From contig NZ_JACVFB010000005.1 of the NCBI RefSeq assembly GCF_014529945.1, positions 1 through 64,000 on the forward strand: a stretch of DNA of 64,000 bases, in the 5' to 3' direction. The translations under genes were made by a program, and so were the position numbers. Source of the stretch: Chitinophaga varians. GTDB lineage: Bacteria > Bacteroidota > Bacteroidia > Chitinophagales > Chitinophagaceae. Shown here piece after piece: positions 50,149 through 61,100 of this stretch (the first letter of the stretch is position 1; each line of letters starts with the position of its first letter). The notes under the pieces are model-generated. The model was not told where the DNA came from, made no database searches, and saw nothing but the letters and a program-made list of their open reading frames with translations.

Positions 50149-53100
50149 ATGCAATTTAGTTCTATTTGCAGGCGACCGGCCTATCAACCACGGTGTATCG
50201 CCAAAATGCTACTGGCCATGAAATTATCAGCCATTATCTTACTGTGTGCCTGTTTACAGGTCAGCGCAAAGGGGTATTCCCAGAGCGTTTCCCTGTCAGA
50301 AAAGAATGTTCCGCTCGAAAAGGTTTTCCGGGCTATCGAAAAGCAAACCGGCTATGTCTTTTTCTTCGACCATCGCCTGCTCGATAACGCGCGGCGTGTA
50401 ACCGTAGAAGTGACATCAGTGCCGCTGGAAAAAGTGCTGGAGCACTGCCTCCGGCAGCAGGCGCTCACCTGGAGCATCGTCGGACAAAATATCGTGATAG
50501 AACCGACCGAGAGCGGAAAGAATGCCCCGCCGGCAACACCGGTACAGGAACAGGTGCCCGTCGCCGGCCGTGTGACCGCCGCCACGGGAGAGCCGCTGCC
50601 CGGCGCCACCGTGGTGGTGAAAGGCAGCAAGACCGGCACCCAGACGGCCGCAGACGGGTCTTTTAAATTAATGGCTCCCCGTACAGCCGTTCTCGTGATC
50701 TCTTATATCGGTTATAAGCCGCAGGAAATAGCCGCCGCAGGTAAACAGCCGCTGTTGGTACATCTCGAAGCTGAGGTGAACAAAGCCAACGAAGTGGTGG
50801 TGATCGGTTATGGTACCGCTAAAAAAGGCGATCTTACCGGCGCCGTATCACAGATCAAATCCGCTGACATTACGGCCCAGCCCAATACCAACGTGATGCA
50901 GGCATTGACCGGCCGGGCGCCGGGCGTACGCGTGATGCAGAACAACGGCGCCCCGGGTGGCGCTATCAGCGTGCGTATCCGTGGTATCAACTCCATCATG
51001 GGCGGCAACGACCCTCTGTACGTGATCGACGGATTCCCCTATAACGGCAACCCTACCTTTTTGCAGCCTGCGGATATTGCTTCCATCGAAATTCTCAAAG
51101 ATGCTTCCTCTACCGCCATATACGGCTCCCGCGGCGCCAATGGCATCGTGATCATCACCACAAAAGCAGGGAAGAAAAAAGAAGCGACCAACGTAGAAAT
51201 AAACGCCGGATATACCATCCAGTCAGTTTCAAAAAAGATGAAACTGATGAATGCGCAACAATACGCGATGTTATACAATGAACAGGCCGCCAACGACGGA
51301 CAGGCGGCGTACTTCACCAAAGCGCAGATAGATTCGTTTGGACTGAACCCCGGCACCGACTGGCAGTCGCTCGTGATGCATAAGGCCCCCATCTACAATA
51401 CCAGCGCCACGGTGAGCGGTGGCACCGACAGAACACGTTTTTCCCTTTCCGGTGGTATGTTCCTCCAGGATGGCATCGTTCGCAACAGTAACTACAAACG
51501 CTACTCCATCCGCGGTAGTGTGGAGCACGATATCAGCAAAATATTCAGCGTATCGTATAACGCCACATTAACACGCATGGATACACGTAGTCAGAATTCC
51601 AGCCTCGGTAACCGTGGCAGCGACCTGGTCTCCGCCATGCTCATGGCGCCGCCCACGCTCACGCCTTATCTGCCCGATGGCAGCTATCGCCGACTTACCA
51701 CAGCCTATCCTTTTATCTCCAATGCCATCATCAATCCGATGGTGCCCATTAATGAGATATCGGACCGTCTGAAAGGCGATCGCGTATTCTCCAATGCAGC
51801 GCTGACGATTAAGCCATGGAAAGACCTGTCTATCCGCATTTCCGGCGGTATCGATAACCTGAACGACAGGGCGGACCTCTATACTGACATTGAACCTTCT
51901 ACCAATTCCGTCGGGTCTGCAACGGTGAAAACGACACAGTCCACCAGTCTGCTCAACGAGAACGTATTGTACTACAATAAGAAGTTGGGCATCCATAATA
52001 TCAACGTAACTGCCGGGTTTACCTATCAGGATTATGTGCGTACCACGATGGATGGCTCCGGCATCGGTTTCCTCAGTGACGTCACCAAAACGGGTTCCCT
52101 TGGAAGTGCCGGTACGCCCGGTGTTCCGGCCAGTAGTTATGAAAAATGGGTATTGCTTTCTTACCTCGCCAGGGTGAATTACACCTTGCTGGACCGTTAT
52201 CTTTTTACCGTGAGTGTGCGCCGGGATGGCTCTTCCCGCTATTCTCCGGGCAATAAATGGAGCAACTTTCCTTCCGCCGCCATCGCATGGAGGGCCAGTG
52301 ACGAGCCTTTCCTGAAAGGTTCCCGCGTAGTATCTGACCTGAAAGTGAGGGCCAGCTACGGCGCCACCGGCAGCACTGCGGTAAGTCCCTATCAGACCAT
52401 GAACCAGCTGCGGCCCGGCAATACCATCTTCGGCGATGCATTATACACCGCTTTCGCGCCCGGTACTGTTCTTCCCGGTAATCTTAAATGGGAAACCACC
52501 TATCAGGCTGATTTTGGGGTAGATGTGGCGCTTTTAAATGATCGGTTGCGTGTTACTGCCGATTTTTATCATAAACGCACAAAGAACCTGCTGAATACCG
52601 TGCAGCTGCCGGCTTCCATGGGATATCGCACGACCCTGCAAAACGTAGGGGAAATGGAAAACAAAGGCATGGAGTTCGCAGTTGACGTGGATGTGATGAA
52701 AAAAGCCGTCACCTGGAATGTAAATGCCAATATCTCCTTTAACCGCAATAAAATCGTGAAGCTGTATAATGGACAGGATATCTTCGGTAATACTATCTAT
52801 ACCGGTTCCCTGAATGATTATGTGAACCTGCTGCGCGAAGGACAGCCCTTTGGTATCTTCTATGGTTATGTGGAAACCGGTTATACGGCACAAGGCAATT
52901 TGCAATATGCAGATCTCAACAAAGACGGCAAAATCAGTGCAGATGACAAAACCTACATCGGTAATCCGAATCCCGATTTTACCTATGGCCTGAATTCAGT
53001 GACCAGTTACAAAGGGTTTGAGTTGTCCATCTTCATACAAGGGTCTAAAGGCAATGATATTTTTAACCTCAACAAGGCCGCCACGCTGGATTTGGGAATG

Positions 53101-53487
53101 GGCCTGAACCTGCCCGCAGAAGTGGCCTACGATCATTGGACACCGGAAAATACACAAGCTAAATATCCCAAGATCACTCGCACGCTGGCCGCCAATATGT
53201 CGACCCGTTTTGTGGAAGATGGTTCCTATCTGCGGTTTAAAAATATACAGCTGGCCTATAACCTCCCGCTGGAAAAAATGCAGGTGAAATGGTTTAAAAA
53301 AGCGCAGGTATATGTAAGCGGACAAAACCTGATCACCATCACCCGTTATTCGTGGTATGATCCGGAAGTAAACGCGTTTGGCTCATTGCTGGCCCCTGGC
53401 GCCATCAGCTCCGTCAATCAGGGAATAGATTATGCGACCTACCCGACCAACAAATCGGTAACGTTTGGTATCAGATGTGGTTTTTGA
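50149..53487 (+). CDS. SusC/RagA TonB-linked transporter with STN domain (sigma-controlled)
   Basis: This 1112-residue protein has an N-terminal extension and then a signal peptide core LSAIILLCACLQVSAKGYSQ. An STN domain (about 45-115, VPLEKVFRAIEKQTGYVFFFD) and a carboxypeptidase-like domain (about 135-215) follow. The SusC plug motif VVVIGYGTAKKGDLTGAV lies at about 216-233, with EILKDASSTAIYGSRGANGI after it, then the barrel. The STN domain can signal to the FecR protein encoded just upstream. It takes up a glycan or other large ligand with the SusD that follows. Confidence 0.96.
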   Translation: MQFSSICRRPAYQPRCIAKMLLAMKLSAIILLCACLQVSAKGYSQSVSLSEKNVPLEKVFRAIEKQTGYVFFFDHRLLDNARRVTVEVTSVPLEKVLEHCLRQQALTWSIVGQNIVIEPTESGKNAPPATPVQEQVPVAGRVTAATGEPLPGATVVVKGSKTGTQTAADGSFKLMAPRTAVLVISYIGYKPQEIAAAGKQPLLVHLEAEVNKANEVVVIGYGTAKKGDLTGAVSQIKSADITAQPNTNVMQALTGRAPGVRVMQNNGAPGGAISVRIRGINSIMGGNDPLYVIDGFPYNGNPTFLQPADIASIEILKDASSTAIYGSRGANGIVIITTKAGKKKEATNVEINAGYTIQSVSKKMKLMNAQQYAMLYNEQAANDGQAAYFTKAQIDSFGLNPGTDWQSLVMHKAPIYNTSATVSGGTDRTRFSLSGGMFLQDGIVRNSNYKRYSIRGSVEHDISKIFSVSYNATLTRMDTRSQNSSLGNRGSDLVSAMLMAPPTLTPYLPDGSYRRLTTAYPFISNAIINPMVPINEISDRLKGDRVFSNAALTIKPWKDLSIRISGGIDNLNDRADLYTDIEPSTNSVGSATVKTTQSTSLLNENVLYYNKKLGIHNINVTAGFTYQDYVRTTMDGSGIGFLSDVTKTGSLGSAGTPGVPASSYEKWVLLSYLARVNYTLLDRYLFTVSVRRDGSSRYSPGNKWSNFPSAAIAWRASDEPFLKGSRVVSDLKVRASYGATGSTAVSPYQTMNQLRPGNTIFGDALYTAFAPGTVLPGNLKWETTYQADFGVDVALLNDRLRVTADFYHKRTKNLLNTVQLPASMGYRTTLQNVGEMENKGMEFAVDVDVMKKAVTWNVNANISFNRNKIVKLYNGQDIFGNTIYTGSLNDYVNLLREGQPFGIFYGYVETGYTAQGNLQYADLNKDGKISADDKTYIGNPNPDFTYGLNSVTSYKGFELSIFIQGSKGNDIFNLNKAATLDLGMGLNLPAEVAYDHWTPENTQAKYPKITRTLAANMSTRFVEDGSYLRFKNIQLAYNLPLEKMQVKWFKKAQVYVSGQNLITITRYSWYDPEVNAFGSLLAPGAISSVNQGIDYATYPTNKSVTFGIRCGF

Positions 53488-53510
53488 TTTTCCAACATTC
53501 AATCTTTTTT

Positions 53511-54959
53511 ATGAAATATAGTATCCTCGCCATATTGTCTGTGTTGCTGTTTACTTCCTGCGAAAAACTGCTGGAGGAAAAACCGCAATCTATCGCAGCT
53601 GAACAGTTTTATAATAACGCTGCCGAAGTGCAGGCCGGCCTGAACGCCATTTATACGCCCATCCGTGCAGGCGGCATTATGGGCGCACTGTATCAGATAC
53701 AGCAGGAAATCTACACAGAGTATATGTATGGCCGTGGTAGCCACGCTCCTCTGAACGACTACGCCGGGCTGGACAATACCAATATCACCCGCGCGGCCGA
53801 TATGTGGGCCGCTTTTTATGAAGCCATCCGCAATGCCAATATTGTGATCCGGAAAACGCCTGTTGGTAAAAATCTCGCTGACGCCGATAAAAGTAAATTT
53901 CTGGGCGAAGCCCGGTTCATGAGAGGTTTATTATACTTCTATCTGGTGCGTAACTGGGCCGGGGTGCCTATCCGCAAGGAAAATAACATGGACTCCCTGA
54001 ATGTGCCGAGAAGCAGTAAAGAGGCGGTTTATCAGCTGATCACCGAAGATCTGCTGTTTGCCGAAGCTAATCTGCCGGACGTAGCACGGCTGGTAGGTGC
54101 TCCCTCCAAATGGGCTGCGAAGACGGTGCTGACAGACGTGTATATGAACGGGAATGATTACCAGAAGGCGCGTGACAAAGCGCTGGAGGTGATACAGTCC
54201 GGTAAGTTCTCCCTCGTGAATGTGACGGTGGCAGCAGATTTTGACAAACTGTTCGGCCCGGATATTATCACCACGCCGGAAGAAATTTTTTACCTGAAAT
54301 TCTCCCGCCAGCCTAATGGCCAGGGTTTTCAATATCCCATGTACACCCATTATCCGGGCTCAGGCTATTATCCTCCCGGAGGATATTATACCTTGTATAG
54401 TGACGCCGTAAATAATACTTTTGTACGGAACTGGGACAAAAACGACTTGCGGTACGATTATAACTGGTACGTACAAACGTTTGGTCTCGGCGCCAGCACT
54501 ATTCTCAATAAAAAATTCAGCGACCGTACCACGTCCACCGCAGCCGGAAATGACTATCCGATGTACCGTTATGCCGATCTGTTGCTGTTTTATGCAGAAT
54601 GCGACAGTCGCGTTAACAACGGCCCCACCACCGATGCGTTAGAGAAACTGAATATGATACACCGCCGGGCATATGGAAAGAACCCGTTGATAGCAGATGC
54701 CACGGTTGATTTTAAGATAGCGGATTATGGCAGCTTACAGGCTTTTGTTGACCAGATTGTGAAGGAACGTGCCTATGAAGACTGTAGCGAGGGCAAACAC
54801 TGGCTGGACATGAAGCGGCTGGGCATTGCAAAAGAGGTGATTAAAGCCATGAAAGGTATTACCGTGGCAGATAAACATTTGCTATGGCCGATTCCTACTA
54901 TTGAATACAACTATAACAAAGCAATTGATCCAATAAAAGACCAAAATCCCGGGTATTAA
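53511..54959 (+). CDS. SusD/RagB-family lipoprotein (sigma-controlled operon)
   Basis: This 482-residue protein starts at ATG 53511 (MKYSILAILSVLLFTSC, Cys17 lipidated). A longer frame starting at 53475 overlaps susC and lacks a signal. SusD features include FLGEARFMRGLLYFYLVRNWAGVPI, YRYADLLLFYAECDSRVNN and ERAYEDCSEGKHWLDMKRLG near the end. It is the glycan-binding lid of the SusC encoded 23 bases upstream. The secreted FAD oxidoreductase gene begins 10 bases downstream. Confidence 0.95.
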   Translation: MKYSILAILSVLLFTSCEKLLEEKPQSIAAEQFYNNAAEVQAGLNAIYTPIRAGGIMGALYQIQQEIYTEYMYGRGSHAPLNDYAGLDNTNITRAADMWAAFYEAIRNANIVIRKTPVGKNLADADKSKFLGEARFMRGLLYFYLVRNWAGVPIRKENNMDSLNVPRSSKEAVYQLITEDLLFAEANLPDVARLVGAPSKWAAKTVLTDVYMNGNDYQKARDKALEVIQSGKFSLVNVTVAADFDKLFGPDIITTPEEIFYLKFSRQPNGQGFQYPMYTHYPGSGYYPPGGYYTLYSDAVNNTFVRNWDKNDLRYDYNWYVQTFGLGASTILNKKFSDRTTSTAAGNDYPMYRYADLLLFYAECDSRVNNGPTTDALEKLNMIHRRAYGKNPLIADATVDFKIADYGSLQAFVDQIVKERAYEDCSEGKHWLDMKRLGIAKEVIKAMKGITVADKHLLWPIPTIEYNYNKAIDPIKDQNPGY

Positions 54960-54969
54960 AATAACAACT

Positions 54970-56961
54970 ATGATCAGACAAATTAAATTGTGGCTGCTGG
55001 CCATCTGTTGCCTGTTGACCATACCGGTCGCCTTACAGGCCGGGGCGCCTAAAGAAAAAGAAGTGGACATCTGTGTGTACGGTGGTACTTCCGCCGGTAT
55101 TATGGCTGCTTACACCGCCAAAAAGCTGCACAAATCGGTATTGCTGATAGAACCGGGAAAACACCTCGGCGGGCTCACCACCGGTGGTCTTGGCTATACG
55201 GACATCGGTAACAAATACGCTATCACCGGCCTGGCCCGTGACTTTTACCGCCGCATTGGCGCGCACTACGGTAAGTTTGAACAGTGGATTTTTGAGCCGA
55301 GCGTAGCCTCACAGACATTTGACGGTTATCTGCAAAATGCGAAAGTGGAAATTTGGTATGATCACCGGTTGAGCAGCGTGCGTAAAGAAAACGGTTATAT
55401 CCGCGAAATCACCGTGGAGGGCGCTGCTCCGGTGGTAGTAAAGGCCCGTATGTTCATCGACTGTTCCTATGAGGGCGACCTGATGGCCAAAGCCGGCGTT
55501 TCGTATACTGTTGGCCGTGAGGCTAACAGCCAGTATAATGAAACTTACAACGGGGTACAGCTGTTGGAGATGCACCAGTTTCCTGATGGCGTAGATCCTT
55601 ATAAAACACCGGGCAAACCGGAAAGCGGGTTGTTGTGGGGTATCAGCCCATCACCGCTGGCAGCCAAGGGTAGCGGTGATAAAACGGTACAGGCGTACAA
55701 TTTCCGTATCTGCCTGACGAACCGTCCGGATAATATGATCCCTATCACACAGCCAGAGGGGTATGACGCCTCCAGGTACGAGCTGTTGCTGCGCGTATTG
55801 GAAAAAGCGCCTGCCAAAAATCTGCGGGCTTTTCTGAAGTTTGACCTGATGCCCAACGGGAAGACAGACATCAACAACAACGGGGCATTTTCCACGGATA
55901 TGATCGGGATGAATTATGATTATCCCGAAGCGGATGACAGGAAAAGAACGGAGATCATCCGTCAGCATGAGCAGTACAACAAAGGGTTGTTGTATTTCAT
56001 TGGCCATGACCCGCGGATGCCGGAGCATTTGCGCCGGGAGATGTTGCTGTGGGGGTATCCCAAAGATGAATATGTGAAAAACGGGCATTGGTCGCCGCAG
56101 CTTTACGTACGGGAGGTGCGCCGTATGGTAGGCGAATATGTGATGACGCAGGCCAATTGCCAGGGTCGTGCTACCGTGACCGATGGTGTGGGGATGGCTG
56201 CTTATACCATGGATTCGCATAACTGTCAGCGGCTGGTGGTGAATGGTATGGTGAAAAACGAAGGAGATGTGCAGATCGGTGGCTTTGGTCCGTATCCGAT
56301 TTCCTACCGGGCGCTGGTGCCTAAAACCGGTGAATGTGCCAATCTGTTGGTGCCTGTTTGTTTATCGGCCTCTCATATTGCGTATGGTTCTATCCGGATG
56401 GAGCCGGTGTTTATGGTGCTGGCCCAATCTGCTGCTACCGCGGCGGTAGTGGCTATCGACAGCAAAGTGCCGGTGCAGCAGGTGGCGATAAAGAAGGTGC
56501 AGCAGATGCTGGCCGCTAATCCGCTGGCTGATAACAGTACAGCCGAAATACTGGTCGATAATGACGATGCGGCGCATGTGACGGTGAAGGGCGACTGGAA
56601 AAAAGACTGGCGGGGCGCCTATGGTCCGTCGCTGTACCTGGATGAAAGCAAGGGAAGCATGCCGAAGTCTGCACGTTTCACCCCGGAGATACTGAAGGAC
56701 GGTGAATACCATATTTACAGCTATCTCCCGAAGCTGGCCAGTCAGGCGACCGTCACCCATGTGCGGGTTTTTGACGGAAAGGAAGTGAAGCAGGTGAAAA
56801 TAGATGCCGGTGCCGTTAAGGTAGAAGGACAGACTTCCGGGGAGTGGGTATCGCTGGGTGTTTTCCGTTTGCCGAAGGGGACAAAGGCTTATGCCGAGAT
56901 CAGTAATGAACAGGCGGATGGCCCTGTGGTGGCTGATGCGCTGCTGTTTATAGCTAAATAG
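54970..56961 (+). CDS. Exported FAD-dependent oxidoreductase with C-terminal golvesin/xanthan-lyase-like domain
   Basis: This 663-residue protein has a signal peptide (1-25). An FAD-binding Rossmann motif VYGGTSAGIMAAY (36-48) is followed by GKHLGGLTTGGLGYTD, and by FIDCSYEGDLMAKAGVSYTVGRE, both typical of the large PUL-associated FAD oxidoreductase family. Residues ~530-663 form a beta-sandwich (DNDDAAHVTVKGDWKKDW, ... VADALLFI) like the golvesin C-terminal domain. The reaction is unknown; a sugar-oxidising role in the periplasm is plausible. It closes the sigma/FecR/SusCD operon, with a terminator immediately after. Confidence 0.85.
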   Translation: MIRQIKLWLLAICCLLTIPVALQAGAPKEKEVDICVYGGTSAGIMAAYTAKKLHKSVLLIEPGKHLGGLTTGGLGYTDIGNKYAITGLARDFYRRIGAHYGKFEQWIFEPSVASQTFDGYLQNAKVEIWYDHRLSSVRKENGYIREITVEGAAPVVVKARMFIDCSYEGDLMAKAGVSYTVGREANSQYNETYNGVQLLEMHQFPDGVDPYKTPGKPESGLLWGISPSPLAAKGSGDKTVQAYNFRICLTNRPDNMIPITQPEGYDASRYELLLRVLEKAPAKNLRAFLKFDLMPNGKTDINNNGAFSTDMIGMNYDYPEADDRKRTEIIRQHEQYNKGLLYFIGHDPRMPEHLRREMLLWGYPKDEYVKNGHWSPQLYVREVRRMVGEYVMTQANCQGRATVTDGVGMAAYTMDSHNCQRLVVNGMVKNEGDVQIGGFGPYPISYRALVPKTGECANLLVPVCLSASHIAYGSIRMEPVFMVLAQSAATAAVVAIDSKVPVQQVAIKKVQQMLAANPLADNSTAEILVDNDDAAHVTVKGDWKKDWRGAYGPSLYLDESKGSMPKSARFTPEILKDGEYHIYSYLPKLASQATVTHVRVFDGKEVKQVKIDAGAVKVEGQTSGEWVSLGVFRLPKGTKAYAEISNEQADGPVVADALLFIAK

Positions 56962-56986
56962 CATATCGGGTTTTATCTCTTGATAT

Positions 56987-57022
56987 TGGCCATCCGGCGT
57001 GTTGCCGGGTGGCCATTTTTTT
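56987..57022 (+). terminator. Intrinsic terminator of the SusCD-oxidoreductase operon
   Basis: TGGCCATCCGGC (56987-56998) pairs with GCCGGGTGGCCA (57004-57015) with one G-T pair and a 5-base loop, followed by seven T. Confidence 0.9.
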
Positions 57023-57134
57023 GAACAAAGACCATCAACAGCAGGTGGTCATCGCCCCAAAAAAATACTTTTTTAAAAAAATATTACGCGATAGCATAGC
57101 GTTTTACGCAGGAATCTGCATGAAACTGCATTTT

Positions 57135-57142
57135 TATATTTG
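57135..57142 (+). promoter_or_regulatory. -7 promoter box (TATATTTG) before the DeoR gene
   Basis: An exact TAnnTTTG match lies 45 bases before the ATG of the DeoR-type regulator. The -33 element is not clear. Confidence 0.4.
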
Positions 57143-57187
57143 TTTGAATGCGTTTTTTTGCCGAATTTAAGGTAGAATTAACTTCCT

Positions 57188-57934
57188 ATGTTGAAAAAGG
57201 AACGTCAGGCATATATCTTACATCAGGTCAACCTACATAACAAGGTATTGTCGTCGCATCTGAGCGAGCAGATGGGGGTTTCGGAGGATACGATCCGCCG
57301 GGACCTGGCGGAGCTGGCACGGGAGGGAAAGATTCTTAAAGTACATGGTGGCGGGTTGTCTAACTCATTTCACCAGGGAGTGATCGCGCAGGATGTTTAT
57401 GCCATAGAAGAAAAACGCATGATCGCGCAGAAAGCCGTGGGGCTGATACATGACGGCATGTTTGTGCTGACGACCGGCGGCACCACCATTCTGCAGCTGG
57501 CGCGGATATTACCGCCTGAATTGCGGGCGACTTTCATCACCGTGAGCTTGCCGGCAGCTTTCGAATATGCCAATCATCCAAATATAGAGGTGATCGTTAT
57601 CGGTGATAAGCTGGCCAAAAATTCGAAGATCACGGTAGGGGGAGAAGCCATCGCTAAAATCCGGGACATCCGGGCAGATCTGTGTTTTCTGGGCGTCAAC
57701 GCTATCGACGTACAGGCGGGCCTTACAGACAATGACTGGGAGGTGGTGCAGGTAAAAAAAGCGATGGTGAGCACTGCCAAAAAAGTAGCGGCGCTGTGTA
57801 TCTCAGAAAAGGTGAATACCGCAGAGCACCTGAAAGTATGTAATATAGAGGACATCGATATATTGATCACCGAGTTGCAGCCAAAATCGAAGAAGCTGCA
57901 GCCCTACAGTAGTAAAGGAATTAAGATTTTATAA
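57188..57934 (+). CDS. DeoR/GlpR-family transcriptional repressor
   Basis: This 248-residue protein has an N-terminal winged helix-turn-helix (1-56, recognition helix VSEDTIRRDL at 31-40, then GKILKVHGGG). A DeoR-type sensor domain (about 75-235) includes LTTGGTTILQLARILP and LGVNAIDVQAGLTDNDWEVVQVKKAM, which binds a phosphorylated sugar in characterised relatives. It lies between two SusC/SusD pairs and may control the downstream one; the effector is unknown. A short terminator follows. Confidence 0.92.
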   Translation: MLKKERQAYILHQVNLHNKVLSSHLSEQMGVSEDTIRRDLAELAREGKILKVHGGGLSNSFHQGVIAQDVYAIEEKRMIAQKAVGLIHDGMFVLTTGGTTILQLARILPPELRATFITVSLPAAFEYANHPNIEVIVIGDKLAKNSKITVGGEAIAKIRDIRADLCFLGVNAIDVQAGLTDNDWEVVQVKKAMVSTAKKVAALCISEKVNTAEHLKVCNIEDIDILITELQPKSKKLQPYSSKGIKIL

Positions 57935-57971
57935 CAATCATTTTTATTATTTAACACGTTTATCAACAAAT

Positions 57972-57992
57972 AGCCCTCCCGGGCTGTTTTTA
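57972..57992 (+). terminator. Short intrinsic terminator after the DeoR gene
   Basis: AGCCC and GGGCT pair around a TCCC loop and are followed by G and a T-run, 38 bases after the stop codon. The stem is only 5 bp, so efficiency may be modest. Confidence 0.55.
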
Positions 57993-58190
57993 CAGGACAA
58001 AAACAAGTTTGAAGAAGCGTTGTGGGAAACGAATTTCGGGAATGGCCGGTGAGGTAGTATGACACCGTTCCGGTCTCTATTTTCAAAAGGCACAAAAAAG
58101 AGGATTCAATAAGCAATCAACCATTCAACAGTTGTTATACGGCTGTTTTAAGGGCTACCAACAACAGTAACCAACATTTAAAAATCACTT

Positions 58191-61100
58191 ATGATCACGC
58201 GTGTATTTATGCGATTGACAGGGGGTGGCCGTGTGCTGCTTTTACTGTTGATGACCTGCCTGGCCGCCACCGTCAGTGCGCAGGTGAAAATATCCGGTAA
58301 GGTAACAGACGAAACCGGAACTCCCTTACCTGGAATTACCGTTACGCTCAAAAACACCAAACTAGGCGCCAATACTACGGTGGACGGGCTTTACAGCTTC
58401 GTGGCCAACGTACCGGCAGGCAACTACGTACTGGCTGTTACCGGTGTGGGTTTTACCACGCAGGAAATACCGGTTACGATTGGTACTTCCAACATCACCC
58501 GGGATGTGAAAATGGGTGTTTCCGTATCCAAACTGGATGAAATAGTGGTCACCGGTACCTCGCAGGGCACCACCCGCCGCCAGTTAGGTAGTTACATCAG
58601 CTCCGTGAAGGCAGAAGACCTTAATAAAGGCGCCACCGGCAACGTGCTGGCAGCGTTGCAGGGTAAAACAGCCGGTGCGCAGATCACGCAGAACTCCGGT
58701 GATCCTTCCGGCGGTATTTCCGTAAAACTGAGAGGTATCAGTACGATCGGTGGTTCTTCCGAGCCGTTGTACATCGTGGATGGAGTAATTGTGGATAACT
58801 CTACCACCCGTGTTACCAATGCCGATCCCAACTATGGTGTCAGCACGCAGGGAGGCAACAACTTTGTTGGCAATGTTGGTCAGAACCGTATGGCGGACAT
58901 CAACCCGGACGACATTGAACGGGTGGAAGTGCTGAACGGCGCCGCTGCCGCCGCTATCTATGGCTCCCGCGCCAACTCCGGCGTAGTGCAGATCTTCACC
59001 AAAAGAGGCAGTGCGGGCGCGCCGGTGATCAACTTCTCCACCGGTATCTCCATCAACGAGCTGCGGAAAAAACTGGACGTGAACCGTGCTCCCACTAAGT
59101 TTGGCGGGAACCCGAACGATTCTACGCAGAACATCCTGACGCCGGCTGTTGTCAGCACCTTCCCGGTACAACGTTACGACTACCAGGATTTTATATTCCG
59201 TACAGGCGTGGGCACCGATAATAACATTTCCATTGCCGGTGGAAAAGATAAAACGAAATACTATGCCTCTGCCGGTTACTTCTATAATCAGGGTATTATC
59301 AAAAATACTGACTTCAACCGCGTTAGTTTCCGGTTGAACCTGGACCAGGAAGTGACTAAATGGCTGACCATGAACGCAACTGTTAACTATGTTTACAGTA
59401 AGTCGAACGAGAAGCCCGATGGTAACACTTTCTATTCTCCGATGAACTCCGTTACCATCCTTGGTAACTACTACGACATACAGAAAAGGGACGCGCTGGG
59501 CAACCTGATGAAAGTAGGTAACCTAGGCCGTGTGAACCCGGTGTCCATCATTGATGATTTCCGTCAGCAGCAGCAGGTGGGCCGTGTGATTGCCGGTTTG
59601 GGTTTTAAAGCGAATGCTACTAAAAACCTGACACTGGATTATCATGTGGGCATCGACAACTATTATCAGGACGGTACCACCTTCATTCCTCCATTTGCCT
59701 ATAATGTGAGTACCGGGTTCTTTGGTGGCGGTACTGCGCTGGACCCCAGCCTGAACGGCTACGCCAGTGCCGGTAACAACACGTCCTTCCTGATCAACCA
59801 TGATGCGAACGCCACCTACAACGCCCGTATCAATGATAATCTCGAATCCGTGACCCAGGTAGGATACTCTGTGCAATACTCCCGGCAGCACTATTCCGTG
59901 CAACAGGGAAGAGGCATGCCGCCCTTTGTGCAGACAGCAGATAAAGCTACTACCGCCATTCCCGGCAGTGACCAGCGTTCTGAGTATTCTATCTCCGGTG
60001 AATATATCCAGCAGAACTTCAAATACCGCAATCAGTTGTTCCTGACAGGTGCGCTGCGTGTGGATGGCTCTTCTGTATTCGGTAAAAATGAACGTAACCA
60101 GCTGTACACTAAACTGAGTGGCAGTTATGTATTGTCCGGCACTGATTTCTGGGCTAAATCGGCTGTCGCCAAATGGTGGACACTGTTTAAGCTGCGTGCT
60201 GCCTACGGTGAATCTGGTAATATGACCGGTATCCAACCATACGCCCGCTACAATACTTACCTGGCAAATGCTTTTGTGGGAGCTTCCGGCTTTCAGGGAC
60301 AACTTATCTATACAGATCCTGATGTAAAACCAGAAAAACAGAAAGAACTGGAATTCGGTACAGACTTGTCTTTCCTGGATGACCGTATCGGACTGAGTGT
60401 GAACTACTACCGTAAGAAAGTACAGGACCTGTTGATTGACCGGGCGGTAGCACCTACCAATGGTTATAACTTTATACGGAGCAATATTGGTTCCCTGCGG
60501 AACAATGGTATAGAAGTCGTGCTCAATGCGGTGCCGGTGAAGACCAAAAATTTCAGCTGGAACCTTACCGCTATCTTCAACCGTAACCGCAATGAAGCGT
60601 TGGACATCGGGCAGTCGCTCGTGCTGCTGAATACAGTAGGTGGAGCACCTGTAGCGATTGCTGCTGGTTATCCGATTGGTTTCTTCTATGGCACCTTCTA
60701 TGCCCGCGACGCCAACGGCAATATCCTGACTACGCCTGCCGGCATCCCGGTTACAGAAAGAGGTGTCCAGAAAGCGCCGTTCGACTATCAGCCGCAGCGT
60801 GATCCGGCTACAGGGTTGCCACTGGCTTCCGCTCCGGCACTCAACAAAAAAATCGGTGATCCTAACCCTGACTGGACCGGTACTTTCACTACCGACTTAA
60901 ATTATAAAAAACTGGGACTGCATATACAGCTGGACGCCGTGCAGGGGGTGGATGTTTTCAACGCAGATTTCAGGACCCGCCAGGGCGTTGATAACGGTAA
61001 GATTGCAGAGCAGGAAGACCTTGGCCAGCTGCCAAGAGGCTGGATCGCCGGTGTGTATAACATCCAGGAATTCAGGATAGACAACGGCAGTTTCGTGAAG